Positions 15,378 to 25,483 of a DNA stretch of 64,000 nt are shown here, one piece after another (position 1 is the stretch's first letter; the number at the start of each line of letters is the position of its first letter). Made by a program: the position numbers and the translations under genes. The notes under the pieces were generated by a model that searched no databases, was not told the DNA's origin, and worked only from the letters and a program-made list of their open reading frames with translations. This DNA comes from DATBLE01 sp963841405 (GTDB taxonomy: Bacteria; Actinomycetota; Thermoleophilia; Gaiellales; Gaiellaceae): assembly GCA_963841405.1 (NCBI GenBank), contig CAWJCM010000011.1, positions 74,052 to 138,051 on the forward strand, written 5' to 3'.

Positions 15378-16145
15378 GTGAGAGCCATCCGGCTGCTCGG
15401 GATGGGGTGGCTCTTCCACGTCAAGATGCTCACCCGCTCGTCGTTCAACGGCGTGCTCGGAATCGTCTACCCGCTGTTCTTCGCCACCGTCGCCTTCTTC
15501 ATGTACCGGGCGGGAAACAAGGACGCCTTGTTCTATGCGTCGCTGGGCGCGTCGGTGATGGGCGTGTGGGCGGCGACCAGCACCGCCGCCGGCGCCGCCC
15601 TCCAGCGCGAGCGCTGGCACGGAACGCTCGAGCTCCTGGTCGCGGCACCCGCGCACTTCGCGCTCGTCCTGCTGCCGGTGACGATCGCGATGGCGACGAT
15701 CGGCCTCTACTCGATGGCGTCGACTCTGATCTGGGGCCGCGTCCTGTTCGGCATCCACGTCCACGTCGAGCACTGGCTGGTCTTCTGTCTGTCCGTGCCT
15801 GCGACCGTGGTCGCGATCGGCATGCTCGGCTTCCTGATCGCGGTCTCGTTCGTCCGGTACCGGACCGCGTGGGCGCTCGGGAACCTGCTCGAGTACCCGG
15901 TCTGGCTGATCTGCGGGTTCCTCGTCCCGCTGTCGCTGTTCCCGGCGTGGGTGCGGCCGATCTCGTGGGCCCTGGCGCCGACCTGGGGCATGCAGGCCAT
16001 CCGCGAGTCGGCACAGGGCGGGACGCCGCTGCCGGACCTGCTCATCTGCGTCGGTCTTGGCCTGCTCTACACGGCGATCGGGGTGATGGTGGTCGACCGG
16101 TTCCTGCGCGCGGCGCGGGCACGGGCGGTGCTGTCGCTGACGTGA
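15378..16145 (+). CDS. ABC-2 type transporter permease 1
   Basis: A 255-residue membrane protein with about six hydrophobic helices, starting at GTG (MRAIRLLGMGWLFHVKML). It has the typical ABC-2 segment ERWHGTLELLVAAPA between helices 2 and 3. It is separated from the ATPase by 46 bases that contain a small hairpin (TGGCTC/GAGCCA). It probably forms a heterodimer with the next gene. Confidence 0.88.
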   Translation: MRAIRLLGMGWLFHVKMLTRSSFNGVLGIVYPLFFATVAFFMYRAGNKDALFYASLGASVMGVWAATSTAAGAALQRERWHGTLELLVAAPAHFALVLLPVTIAMATIGLYSMASTLIWGRVLFGIHVHVEHWLVFCLSVPATVVAIGMLGFLIAVSFVRYRTAWALGNLLEYPVWLICGFLVPLSLFPAWVRPISWALAPTWGMQAIRESAQGGTPLPDLLICVGLGLLYTAIGVMVVDRFLRAARARAVLSLT

Positions 16146-16927
16146 GCAGCGTTCGGCTCTTCTTCGTCGGCGGGCTGCTCAGCTTCCGGGCACTCTTCGG
16201 CTGGCTGTCGCCGTGGGTCCTGATCCCGACGTACGTGATCGCGCCGATCTTCCAGATCCTGCTCTTCGTCTACATCGGCCGGGCGGCGCACACGCAGTCG
16301 GACGAGTTCTACGTGATCGGCAATGCGCTCCAGTATGCGGCCATCCCGTGCGTCTTCGCGATGACGAACACGATCGCCGGCGAGCGGTACCAGAACACGC
16401 TCGGAGCGGTGCTCGCGACGCCGGCCAAGCGGATCCCGCTCTTCCTCGGCCGGTCGCTGCCGGTGATCGCGAACGGGTTCTTCGTCTCCGCGTTTGCTTT
16501 CGCCGTCGGCGGGCTGATCGTCGGCATCTCGATTCCGGCAGGATCGGTTCCCTGGATCCTGCTCACCATCCTCGTCTCCGCCTTCGCGTGCACCGGCATC
16601 GGCCTGACGACGGCCGGCGTCGGGCTGCTCGCGCGGGACACCGCCACGCTCGACAACATCATCTTCGGGATCCTGCTGGTCTTCTGCGGTGCCAATGTCG
16701 CGCTCGCCGACCTGCCCGGCTGGATGTCGACGATCGCGCAGGGCCTGCCGCTCACGCACGGGATCGAGGCCGCACGGCGCCTGGCCGACGGCGCCTCGTT
16801 CGCGGACGTCGGCGGCCTCGTCGGGGCAGAGGCGCTCGTCGGCGCAGTCTGGGCGCTGCTCGGCTACTCGATCATCAGGACGCTGGAGTGGCAGAGCCGC
16901 ATCCATGCGACCCTCGAACGCGCATGA
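16142..16927 (+). CDS. ABC-2 type transporter permease 2
   Basis: A 261-residue ABC-2 permease starting at GTG, overlapping the previous stop by four bases (GTGA). It has six predicted transmembrane segments and the family motif AGERYQNTLGAVLATPAKR between helices 2 and 3. With the ATPase and permease 1 it makes a complete exporter under MarR control. Confidence 0.88.
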   Translation: MSSVRLFFVGGLLSFRALFGWLSPWVLIPTYVIAPIFQILLFVYIGRAAHTQSDEFYVIGNALQYAAIPCVFAMTNTIAGERYQNTLGAVLATPAKRIPLFLGRSLPVIANGFFVSAFAFAVGGLIVGISIPAGSVPWILLTILVSAFACTGIGLTTAGVGLLARDTATLDNIIFGILLVFCGANVALADLPGWMSTIAQGLPLTHGIEAARRLADGASFADVGGLVGAEALVGAVWALLGYSIIRTLEWQSRIHATLERA

Positions 16928-16962
16928 GGAGGCTGCGCGTCTTCGCGGTCGGCCTCCGAGGC

Positions 16963-17811
16963 TCAGACGCGTAGGGCGCTGACCACCGCGACGCCGGCGG
17001 CGATCACGACCACGCCGGCGACGCCGGTGCGGGTCAGGCGTTCCTTGTAGAGCAGGGCCGCGCCGACGGCGGCAACCGCTGCGAACTGCGAGGCGAGCAC
17101 GGCGGCGACGGCGATTCCGTGCCGGGCGCCGATCGCGTAGGAGACGAAGCCCGCCACCTCCGCGAGTCCCGAGCCGACCACGAACGGAACCGCCTCCCGG
17201 GTCAGCCGCAGCCGGCCGACGAGGGCGAACGGGATCGTCACCAGCACGACGCCGAGCAGCCGCGGCGGCAGCACCGCCCAGGAGATCGGCAGGTCGAGGC
17301 TCGCCCGCCCGGTCGCGTACAGACTGGCGCCGAAGGCGAGCGCCGCGCCGAGCGCGAAGAACCCGGCTCGGGGGTCGTCGTGGCCCGCGTCCTCGCTCTC
17401 GGCAGGCGGACGGGCGGCGAGCACGATGCCGACCGCGATCACGAAGAGCGCGAGCGCGGTCCAGGCACCGAGGTGCTCGCCCGCCAGGACGGCGAACACC
17501 GCCGCCACAGCGCCTTCGGAGGACGAGATCGGCGCGACCACGCCCACTTTCCCGATCCGCAGCCCGCTGTACACGCAGAGCAGGCCGACGACGTTGCCGA
17601 GGCCCGAGATCGCAAGCCAGAGGAGCGCGCCCCCGTCGAGCCCTTCCGGCTTTCCCTGCGTGGCGGCGACCGGTGCGACGACGACGAAGCCGGTGAGCAT
17701 CACCCAGCCCAGCGTCGCCCACGGCCCGATCAGCGGGCTCGCGCGCGCCGCGGTCAGCGTCGTCACCGCCCACGCAAGCGCGGCCCCCAGCCCGCCGAAA
17801 ACGGCGATCAC
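16963..17811 (-). CDS. EamA/DMT-superfamily transporter
   Basis: A 282-residue inner-membrane protein with about ten hydrophobic helices in two repeats, as usual for the drug/metabolite transporter family. It opens MIAVFGGLGAALAWAVTTL, and each half has the EamA pattern (SSEGAVAAVFAVLAGEHLG in the first, ALLYKERLTRTGVAGVVVI in the second). The substrate is unknown. It is divergent from a thioesterase gene, and each start codon has its own copy of the same palindromic operator nearby. Confidence 0.88.
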   Translation of the reverse strand: MIAVFGGLGAALAWAVTTLTAARASPLIGPWATLGWVMLTGFVVVAPVAATQGKPEGLDGGALLWLAISGLGNVVGLLCVYSGLRIGKVGVVAPISSSEGAVAAVFAVLAGEHLGAWTALALFVIAVGIVLAARPPAESEDAGHDDPRAGFFALGAALAFGASLYATGRASLDLPISWAVLPPRLLGVVLVTIPFALVGRLRLTREAVPFVVGSGLAEVAGFVSYAIGARHGIAVAAVLASQFAAVAAVGAALLYKERLTRTGVAGVVVIAAGVAVVSALRV

Positions 17812-17827
17812 GTCCCGCTCCCTGCAA

Positions 17828-17897
17828 GTAACACAGTGTTACAAGCCCTCCAGGGCCGCCCGCGTGCGCCTCGCCGGTGCAAGTAACACTGTGTTAC
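17828..17897. promoter_or_regulatory. Two copies of the GTAACAC-N-GTGTTAC operator in a divergent promoter region
   Basis: GTAACACAGTGTTAC (17828-17842) is 16 bases from the EamA start, and GTAACACTGTGTTAC (17883-17897) is 8 bases from the thioesterase start. The centres are 55 bp apart. Both are perfect 7-bp inverted repeats around one base and share AA/CAAG flanks. This looks like a TetR-type operator, but no regulator gene is adjacent. Confidence 0.7.
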
Positions 17898-17905
17898 AAG
17901 GATGC

Positions 17906-18280
17906 ATGGCGTCCTGGCACGTCCGGCATGAGCGCATCCGCTTCCGCGACTGCGACTCGATGGGGCACGTCAACAACGCGGTCTACTCCACTTTTCTCGA
18001 GGAATCGCGGATCGAGGTGCTCGGCGGGCTCGCCGACTTCATCCTCGCGCGGGTGGAGATCGACTTCCGCTCGGAGCTGCACGCGGGCGAGGAGATCGAG
18101 GTGCGCACGCGCTGCGCGCGGGTCGGGACGAAGAGCTTCGAGCTCGAGCACGAGATCCACTCCGGCGGCCGGCTGGCGGCGCAGGCAAATAGCGTTCTCG
18201 TCGGCTACGACTACGGACGCGGGCAGAGCGTGCCCCTCTCCGACGAGATTCGCGCGCGCCTTGGCAAGCCGCGGACGTGA
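17906..18280 (+). CDS. Hot-dog fold acyl-CoA thioesterase
   Basis: A 124-residue thioesterase of the 4-hydroxybenzoyl-CoA/YbgC/FadM type. The ATG at 17906 follows ACAAGGA. The signature FRDCDSMGHVNNAVYSTFLEESRIE is at about residues 12-36; the Asp after Ser/Met-Gly-His in this block is the family's catalytic position. It hydrolyses acyl-CoA, but the chain specificity is unknown. It shares an operator with the divergent EamA gene. It is followed by a family C palindrome 15 bases after the stop. Confidence 0.85.
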   Translation: MASWHVRHERIRFRDCDSMGHVNNAVYSTFLEESRIEVLGGLADFILARVEIDFRSELHAGEEIEVRTRCARVGTKSFELEHEIHSGGRLAAQANSVLVGYDYGRGQSVPLSDEIRARLGKPRT

Positions 18281-18295
18281 ACCACCATTGATCGT

Positions 18296-18323
18296 GGTGG
18301 CGGCCGACATGGCGGCCGCCACC
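18296..18323. repeat. Family C palindrome, copy 1
   Basis: The 10-base arms GGTGGCGGCC and GGCCGCCACC surround the 8-base loop GACATGGC. The same loop with different, compensating stems occurs at 44860, 44994 and (one change) 57240. Confidence 0.7.
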
Positions 18324-18396
18324 CGCTGCGGCGGCTCGGGAGGTCGCGACTGCCGGAGTCGAAGACTCCCGGAAGAGCGGGGGAAGGGGGCCCACA

Positions 18397-18417
18397 GGGG
18401 AAACCGGCCGTTTCCCC
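18397..18417. repeat. Family B palindrome, copy 1
   Basis: GGGGAAAC, 5 bases, GTTTCCCC, starting 14 bases downstream (minus-strand sense) of the LLM-gene stop. It is flanked by GCGAGCGTCA on the stop side and a CCCCCTTCCCC-like tract on the other, as in the other copies. Confidence 0.65.
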
Positions 18418-18430
18418 CGTGAAGCGAGCG

Positions 18431-19366
18431 TCAGTGAGCGCCTTCGAGCATCGGCCTGACCTCTTTGGCCAGGCGCTCGAGGGTCTCGTGGTCGAAGGGA
18501 GCCGGGCAATCGACGTAGACGTGCTCGAAGCCGAGGTCGAGGTACGGCGCCCAGCGCTCGGCGACCAGCTCGGCCGGGCCCTGCAGGTCCGTGGAGTTCC
18601 GCCAGTCGGGTAGCCGGTTGCGCTCCGCCCAGGCGGCAGCGACCTTCCGGGCCTCCTCGACCGTGTCGCGGATGATCGGCGTCCCGCCCTGGACGGTGCG
18701 CTCGATCTCCGACTCGTCGCGGCCGACCTCCTCGCACCACCGGCGCAAGACCGAATCCTTGTGCTTGACTCGCTCGAGGTCGCCGCCCGTGTTCCAGCCG
18801 TCGGCGTACTTGGCCACCGTGTGCAGCGTCTTCCGCTCGCCGCTGCCGCCGATCATGATCGGCAGGCGGGCCTGGACGGGCGGCGGGTTGTTCAGGACGT
18901 CCTTCGCCCGGTAGAAGTTGCCGCGTGTCGAGGCCGGACCGCCCGGCAGCATCGCGCGCATCAGCTCGACCGCCTCGTCGAACCAGTCGAGGCGCTCGCC
19001 GAAGCCCGAGCCGAACTCAATCCCGAACGCCGTGTGCTCGGTCTCGAACCACGCACCGCCGATCCCGAGGTTCATCCGGCCGCCGCTCATGTGGTCGAGC
19101 GTCGTGATCATCTTCACCACCAGCGCGGGGTTCCGGAACGTGTTCGCGCCGACCATCAGCCCGAGCCGCACCTGCTCGGTGTGCTCCGCCCAGCTGGCCA
19201 GCGTCAGGTAGCCCTCGAACATCGGGCCGTCGGGGTCGCCGACGATCGGGTAGAGGTGATCCCAGGTCCAGACCGAGTCGTAGCCGAGGCGGTCGACAAG
19301 CTCGCCGGTCTCGCGCAGCGACGGCCAGTCGGTGTACTGCGGCCAGACGAGGGCGCCGAGCTTCAC
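18431..19366 (-). CDS. LLM-class (luciferase-like) F420/flavin-dependent oxidoreductase
   Basis: A TIM-barrel protein of 311 residues from a GTG start (MKLGALVWPQYTDWPSL). The family landmarks are YDSVWTWDHLYPIV, LGLMVGANTFRNPALVVKMITTLDHMSGGRMNLGIGGAW, and IMIGGSGERKTLHTVAKYADGWN. In actinobacteria this group mostly uses coenzyme F420, but the cofactor and substrate cannot be read from sequence. A family B palindrome follows the stop directly. Confidence 0.88.
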   Translation of the reverse strand: MKLGALVWPQYTDWPSLRETGELVDRLGYDSVWTWDHLYPIVGDPDGPMFEGYLTLASWAEHTEQVRLGLMVGANTFRNPALVVKMITTLDHMSGGRMNLGIGGAWFETEHTAFGIEFGSGFGERLDWFDEAVELMRAMLPGGPASTRGNFYRAKDVLNNPPPVQARLPIMIGGSGERKTLHTVAKYADGWNTGGDLERVKHKDSVLRRWCEEVGRDESEIERTVQGGTPIIRDTVEEARKVAAAWAERNRLPDWRNSTDLQGPAELVAERWAPYLDLGFEHVYVDCPAPFDHETLERLAKEVRPMLEGAH

Positions 19367-19637
19367 CGCCCCATCCTCACACACCGGTTGTCCGCGCCGC
19401 AGCGCCGCTCCCCGAACGGGGTACCTTGAACGGATCACTCCTCCGGGGGATGACCAGCCTTCGAGACGGGCCGATCCTCTTTATCAGCCAGGAAGAATCA
19501 GCCGGTCGGGCAATTGCACTCGCGATCTCGACGGCAGAACCGCCTCGTGACGCGCCCCGGCGCCCTGGCTCGGTGGCAATTCGTGTGTCCGCTCGCCAAC
19601 GAGCGGGCGACAGCCTTGAACAAGGAGGAACTTGCAG
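19367..19637 (+). promoter_or_regulatory. Leader region of the secreted-protein operon
   Basis: I see no gene in this stretch. It ends in a 7-bp hairpin with a 4-base loop (CCGCTCG, 19589-19606) and the strong ribosome site AAGGAGGAA before the 19638 gene. I looked for a c-di-GMP riboswitch core and did not find one. Confidence 0.35.
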
Positions 19638-20078
19638 ATGTCGAAATACGTGACGAAGAAGCGCGTGATCGTGGTCGCGGTCGCCGCTCTGGCGATCGGG
19701 CTCGGTACGAGTGCGTTTGCGTACTTCACGAGCAGCGGCAGCGGCACGGGCACGGCGACGGTCGGTTCGTCGACGGACGTCGCACTCACCAGCCCGTCGG
19801 TCGGCCCCCTGTACCCGGGCGGCGCCGACGTCCCGGTCACGGTCACGATCCACAATCCCGGAAGCGGCTCGGAGTACGTGAGCCAGGTCTCGGGCAGCGT
19901 CGAAGACAACGCCGGGTGCCTCGGCAACTGGTTCCAGGTCGACGACATCTCCTACGCCGGCACGCTGGCCGCCGGGGCGAGCGACACGGCCTCGACCCAG
20001 GTCCGGATGCTCAACCAGAACCTGAGCCAGGACGCCTGCCAGGGCAAGTCGATGACCATCAGCTGGTCGAGCAACTAG
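19638..20078 (+). CDS. Secreted TasA/camelysin-like protein with LYPG module
   Basis: A 146-residue exported protein; the ATG follows AAGGAGGAA. The N-terminus is basic, then a hydrophobic helix and GTSAFAYFTSSGSGTGTATVG, the kind of junction seen in SipW-processed proteins such as TasA. The mature part carries the module shared with the next two genes: LYPGG, VTVTIHNPG, a GC dipeptide, RMLNQNLSQDAC and a final beta strand (MTISW). Two conserved cysteines could form a disulfide. It is a likely surface or extracellular fibre protein; the exact function is unknown. First of a four-gene run. Confidence 0.75.
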   Translation: MSKYVTKKRVIVVAVAALAIGLGTSAFAYFTSSGSGTGTATVGSSTDVALTSPSVGPLYPGGADVPVTVTIHNPGSGSEYVSQVSGSVEDNAGCLGNWFQVDDISYAGTLAAGASDTASTQVRMLNQNLSQDACQGKSMTISWSSN

Positions 20079-20151
20079 CGACCCACCCGCGCCGGAGGGC
20101 TCGCCTGTTCGAGCCCCCGGCGCAGCGGTCGAGGCCAGCTGAGGACGAATC

Positions 20152-20647
20152 ATGAGGCGGAGGATCCGGAAAAAGAAGGCATTGCTCGCGGTCGTGGCGG
20201 CAGCTGCCACGGCGCTGGCGCTGTCGGGCGGCGCCGTCGCCTACTACTCATCCGCGGGACACGGGAGCGGCAGCGCCTCGGTCGCGTCCCCCGACCCGCT
20301 GATGATCGCAGCGCAGACGCCGAGCTGCCAACCTCCTCTACCCGGGCGGATCGGGCGAGGTCGACGCGACCGTCTCGAACCCGAACCCGTTCCCGCTCCG
20401 GATCAACTCGCTCGTCCTCGGTGGCGACGGCATCGGCGTCGACCCGGCGCACTCCGGCTGCGACATCTCCGCCCTCCACTTCACCAGCCAGTCGAACGGT
20501 GGCACGGGCTGGGACGTTCCGGCGCGGGTCGGGACGACCGACGGCAGCCTGGACCTCCAGCTCACCGGCGCGATCGGCATGGACACCTCCGCCGCGGACG
20601 CGTGCCAGGGCGCGACCTTCACGATCTCCCTGGCGACGGGCCCGTGA
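20152..20647 (+). CDS. Secreted LYPG-module protein (one frameshift)
   Basis: It starts MRRRIRKKKALLAVV, has a hydrophobic helix and the junction AVAYYSSAGHGSGSASV. The frame changes at about 20326-20331: after TPSC the natural continuation NLLYPGGSGEVDATVSNPNPF lies in the next frame and runs to the TGA at 20645-20647. The rest matches the neighbour module (GCDIS, AADACQGATFTISL). One missing base explains the break; it may be a sequence error. Its stop overlaps the GTG of the next gene (GTGA). About 164 residues if repaired. Confidence 0.7.
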
Positions 20648-21630
20648 AGGCGCGGCGCCTCGGCCGGAGGACGCCGCTGGCGGCGCTGCTCGTGGTGCTG
20701 CTCGGGCTCGCGACCGGCGGCGCCTACGCCGCGCTGAGCTCCTCGACCGCAGCCAGCCCGGCCCAGCCCAAGATCACTGCCGCGCCGCCGAAGCTGAGCA
20801 AGCAGGCTCATGCGGACTTCGCCTACAGCAGCAAGACGGCGGTCGACTTCCTCTGCTCGATCGACGCCGGCACCTTCACCGCCTGCGGCAGCGGGACGAC
20901 CGGATCGATCGCATACGCCGGCCCGCTCGCCGAGGGCGGCCACACCTTCCGGGTCGAGGCGCAGTTCGGAGCGGTGATCGGAAAGCCCGCCGCGAAGACC
21001 TGGACGGTCGACACGCAGGCCCCGCCGCCGCCCGTGTTCACGAAGACGCCGCCCGACTCCACGAGCCTGACGAAGGCCGGCTTCAGCTACGGCGACGCCG
21101 AGCGCAACACGAAGTTCCAGTGCGAGCTCGACGGTGCCGCCTACACGAAATGCGGGCACGGCAAGAGCTACCACCGTCTGACGACAGGCGCCCACATCTT
21201 CTGCGCCCGCGCACTGGACAAGGCAGAAAACGCGAGCGGAGCCGCGTGCGCGACCTGGGTCGTCACCCCTGCCTCGGTGACCTTCTCGATCTCCGGCAAC
21301 CCACCGGCCGGCGCGCTGCTCTACCCGGGCGCCGCGGCCGTGCCGCTGAACCTCGTCTTCACCAACTCGAACCCGGCGCCGATCACCGTCCAGAGCGTGA
21401 CCGTGTCGGTGACGGGCACCTCCGCCGGCGGCTGCGACGCGGCCAACTTCAGCGTGTCGCAGCAGCTGCAGGCGGCGCCGACGGTCCCGGCCAGGGCGAC
21501 CGCGTCGCTCCAGGACCTCGGGGTTGCGCAGTCGGACTGGCCGCAGCTCCGGATGCTCGAGGCCGGGAACCAGAACGCCTGCCGGAACGCCTCGGTCAAT
21601 CTCGCCTACGCGGGGACGGCGACGGGATGA
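20644..21630 (+). CDS. Secreted protein with Ig-like domains and C-terminal LYPG module
   Basis: 328 residues from a GTG start. A signal peptide ends near GGAYAALSSSTA. Two Ig-like repeats follow (FLCSIDAGTFTACGSG... and FQCELDGAAYTKCGHGK...), each with a Cys pair, typical of bacterial surface adhesins. The last 110 residues are the LYPG module (ALLYPGAAAVPLNL, FTNSNPAP, GGCDAANF, RMLEAGNQNACRNASV). The stop overlaps the next ATG (ATGA). Probably a structural or adhesive partner of the two preceding proteins. Confidence 0.72.
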   Translation: MKARRLGRRTPLAALLVVLLGLATGGAYAALSSSTAASPAQPKITAAPPKLSKQAHADFAYSSKTAVDFLCSIDAGTFTACGSGTTGSIAYAGPLAEGGHTFRVEAQFGAVIGKPAAKTWTVDTQAPPPPVFTKTPPDSTSLTKAGFSYGDAERNTKFQCELDGAAYTKCGHGKSYHRLTTGAHIFCARALDKAENASGAACATWVVTPASVTFSISGNPPAGALLYPGAAAVPLNLVFTNSNPAPITVQSVTVSVTGTSAGGCDAANFSVSQQLQAAPTVPARATASLQDLGVAQSDWPQLRMLEAGNQNACRNASVNLAYAGTATG

Positions 21631-24600
21631 GCGGCGCTCTCCGCCGATCGCTCGGGCGCCGGCGCCGGCTGCTCGTCGTCTCGGTTGCCGTTCTCGCAGC
21701 CGGCGGGCTGGCGAGCGGCTTGCTCGCGTACTTCAGCGGCGGCGCGGCCGCCGGCAGCGCAGGCGGAGGAGCTGCGACGTCGGTGGCTCCGGGCGCGCCC
21801 CCCACGAGCGTCAGCAGCCAGCCCGGCCGGGCGGTGACGATCTCGTGGGCTGCCACGACGCTCGCCAACGGGCATCCCGTGGACGGCTATCTGGTCACCC
21901 GCTACGACGCGAACCCGCCCTACGCTCCGCAGATCACGCTCGCCGGCTGCGGCGGCGTCGTCGCAGCCCTGAGCTGCACAGAGACCGGGGTGCCGTTCGG
22001 AAGCTGGCAGTACACGATCACGCCGGTGATAGGCGCGAACTGGCGTGGCACCGAGAGCACGATGAGCGGGACGGTGACGATCGGTGCGGGGAGCCTGACC
22101 CTCGCCCAGTCGACGCTGGGGCTGGCGGCGTTCGCGGGCGGCTCCAGCCCGGCGACGCTCACCGGATCCCTGAGCGGGTTCGCCTCCAACGAGGGAGTCA
22201 CGTACCGGCTCGACGACTCGACCTACGGCACGACACTGGCCGGGCCGCCCACGATCGCGGACGGGAGCGGGAACGCCAGCGTCTCGATCACGCTTCCGCG
22301 GCCCTCCGACGGGCCGCACTCGATCTTCGCGGTCGGCGACGCGGCTCCCTATCCCTCGCAGGCGAGCACGGCGATCCTCGTCGACACCGTTCCGCCGACC
22401 AGCTCGGCCGGCGGCGTGGACGCCGCCTGGCACGCGAGCGACGTCGTCGTCGGCCTCTCCGCCGTGGACGGCGTCGGGGGCTCGGGCGTCGCGAGCATCA
22501 CGTACCAGGTGGACGGGGGCTCGACCCAGACGATCAACGGCACGAGCGGGAACGTCACCATCCCGGCCCCGGCCGACGGATCGAACGACGGGACGCACAC
22601 GATCGCCTTCTACGCCACGGACGACGCGGGCAACGTCGAGGCCCCGGCGAAGACGGCGACGGTGAAGATCGACGCGACGACGCCCTCGACCTCGCTCACG
22701 ACGACACCGTCGAGCCCGGACGGGGCGAACGGCTGGTTCCAGCAGGCGAGCGTGCAGTTCGCCCTCACCGGATCCGATGCCAGCTCGGGCGTGGCGCAGA
22801 GCTTCTACACCGTCGACGGCGGCGCGACCCAGACCTACGCGGGCGCGGTGACGGTCTCGGGCCAGGGCATCCACACGGTCACCTACTGGTCGGTCGACAA
22901 CGCCGGCAACACCGAGACCGCCAACACCACCCAGATCAAGCTGGACAACGTCAGGCCGTCGACCTCGATCGCGGTCAGCCCCGCCGCCCCGAACGGCTTC
23001 GGCGGCTGGTACGTGACCACGCCGTCGTTCACGCTGAGCGCCTCCGACGCCACCTCGGGCGTCGCCGCGACGCTCTACAAGATCGACGGCGGGACGACGC
23101 AGAGCTACTCCGGAGCGGTCTCGATCCTCGACGGCCAGCACACGGTCACCTACTGGTCGGTCGACAACGCCGGCAACACAGAGAGCACGACGACGACCGC
23201 GACGATCAAGGTGGACACGGTCAAGCCGTCGACCTCGATCACGATCACTCCGGCCTCGCCGGACGGAACGAACGGCTGGCGGGTCTCGGCCACGTCGTTC
23301 ACCCTCAGCGGCTCGGATGCGACCTCGGGAGTGGCGTCCACCTTCTACAAGGTCGACGGCGGGGCGGCCCAGACGTACACGGGAAGCGCGGTCTCGATCC
23401 CGCAGGGCTCGCACACGGTCGGCTACTGGTCGGTCGACACTGCCGGCAACAGCGAAAGCGCGACCACGACCCCGGCGATCAAGGTCGACACGGCCAAGCC
23501 GTCGACGACGCTGACCACCGTGCCGGCGGCGCCGGACGGCTCGAACAACTGGTACCAGCGCTCGAGCGTCACCTTCACCCTGGCCGCGACCGACGCGACC
23601 TCCGGCGTCGCGAACAGCTACTACACGATCGACGGCGGCGCCCAGCAGACCTACAGCGGCACCGTCACCATCTCGACGCAGGGCGACCACACCGTCACCT
23701 ACTGGTCGGTCGACAACGCCGGCAACACCGAGACGACCGCCACCACCCACATCAAGCTGGACAACGTCACGCCGACGACGACGATCGCGACCAGCCCCGA
23801 CCGCCCCCGACGGCACGAACAGCTGGTTCCAGCGGACGAGCGTCACGTTCACGCTCGGCGCGTCGGATGCTTCTTCCGGGACCGCCTCGACGCTCTACAC
23901 GATCGACGGCGGCGCCCAGCAGACCTACAGCGGCACCGTCACCGTCTCCGGCCAGGCCGACCACACCATCGCCTACTGGTCGGTCGACAATGCCGGCAAC
24001 ACCGAGACCGCCAACACCACCCACATCAAGCTCGACAACGTCAAGCCGGCGACGACGATCGCGACCACCCCGGCCGCCCCCGACGGCACGAACAACTGGT
24101 TCAAGCGGGCGAGCGTGACCTTCACCCTGGCCGCGACGGACGTCACCTCGGGGGTCGCGAGCCGCTTCTACACGGTCGACGGCGGCGCCCAGCAGACCTA
24201 CAGCGGCACCGTCACCGTCTCCGGCCAGGCCGACCACACCATCGCCTACTGGTCGGTCGACAACGCCGGCAACACCGAGACCGCCAACACCACCCACATC
24301 AAGCTCGACAACGTCGCCCCGGCGAACTCACTCGCGCTGACCAACAAGACCGCCGGCTCGTATCTCAGCGGGAACACCGTCTATTACCGGGGCGGGGCGG
24401 GCAACTCGGGGTCCTTCTCGGTCCAGAACACCGTCTCGGATGCCACCTCCGGCGCCGATTCGAGCACCTTCGCGGCGCTCGGCGGGACGTCCACCGGCTG
24501 GACGCACACCACGCCGGACGTGAAGTCGACGCCCTCCGGTGGCCCGTATGTCTCGAACCTGTTCAGCTGGAGCGCCGGCACGACCAGCTCGCCGACCGAG

Positions 24601-25431
24601 GTCGCGACGGGAGCCGATGCCGCCGGCAACACCACCGCGACCTCGACGCTGACCTTCACGAACGACTCGACCGCGCCTGCGACGAGCGACAACACGGCCT
24701 CGATCGGGACCACGTGCCAGAACACGACCCAGACGGTGACCCTCACGCCGACCGACGCCGGATCGGGGGTGGCGGCGACCTATTACACGACGAACGGATC
24801 GACCCCGACCGCGAGCTCGAGCCAGGGCACCTCGATCTCGCTGGCGACGGACGGCAACTACACGATCAAGTACTTCACCGTCGACAACGTCGGCAACCAG
24901 GAGGCGGTCAGGACCGCTGCGACGACGATCTGCATCGACAAGACGGCGCCGGCGCCGACCAATGTCGTCCTCGGCACCGGCAACGGAACTGCAGGCTCGC
25001 GAGACACTGTCACGATCAACTACTCGGAGCAGCTCGACGCCACCACCTTCTGCTCGACCTGGACGAACTCCGGCAACCAGACGATCACCAAGACCGCCGT
25101 CACTATCCAGATCGCCGACACCGGCGCCAACGACACCCTGACGGTTTCCGGCATCGGTTCGAACTGCGGCGGCACGTTCCACTTCGGCTCCGTGGCGCTC
25201 GGGGGCGACTATGTCACCGCCACGCGGACGTTCAACTCGACCGCGGGCCGAATCCAGTGGAACCCGACCGCACACACGCTCCAGATCAGGCTCGGCACGC
25301 CCAGCGGCACGGTCAGCGCCGGCGTCCCCGCGGGCACGCCGACCTACACGCCCGACTCGTCCCTCGAGGACATCGCGGGCAACACGATCAACCCGAGCGT
25401 GTTCAGCGCACCCGGAACCTCGCGGTTCTGA
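21627..25431 (+). CDS. Giant secreted OmpL47/Ig-like repeat protein (one frameshift)
   Basis: About 1268 codons if one extra base near 23793-23805 is removed; the run ccccg there compared with the equivalent place in the next repeat points to a one-base insertion. A TasA-like leader (SGLLAYFSGGAAAGS) is followed by a fibronectin-III-like part (about 60-150) and then about six to seven repeats of about 90 residues. Their signature is SGVA..FYTVDGGAQQTY.G, then HTVTYWSVDNAGN, and a linker KLDNV.P.T. The C-terminal 400 residues have diverged Ig-like modules. Probably a cell-surface adhesin or matrix stalk. Confidence 0.75.
23905..24315 (+). repeat. Near-identical 138-bp tandem repeat inside the adhesin gene
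   Basis: Bases 23905-24042 and 24178-24315 are identical except for one synonymous base (23991 T versus C), with a period of 273 bp (91 codons). Neighbouring repeats are far more diverged, so this pair was recently duplicated or converted, or reflects an assembly ambiguity. Confidence 0.8.
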
Positions 25432-25483
25432 TCGACCTCGCGCGGCCGACGTAAGGACCGCGAACGGCGCGACACCAACGTCG

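Noticed and set aside
20421..25454. Very long plus-strand frame of 1677 codons rich in Arg/Asp/His
   Set aside because: Shadow frame of the secreted-protein genes; it reads through known repeats in the wrong phase.
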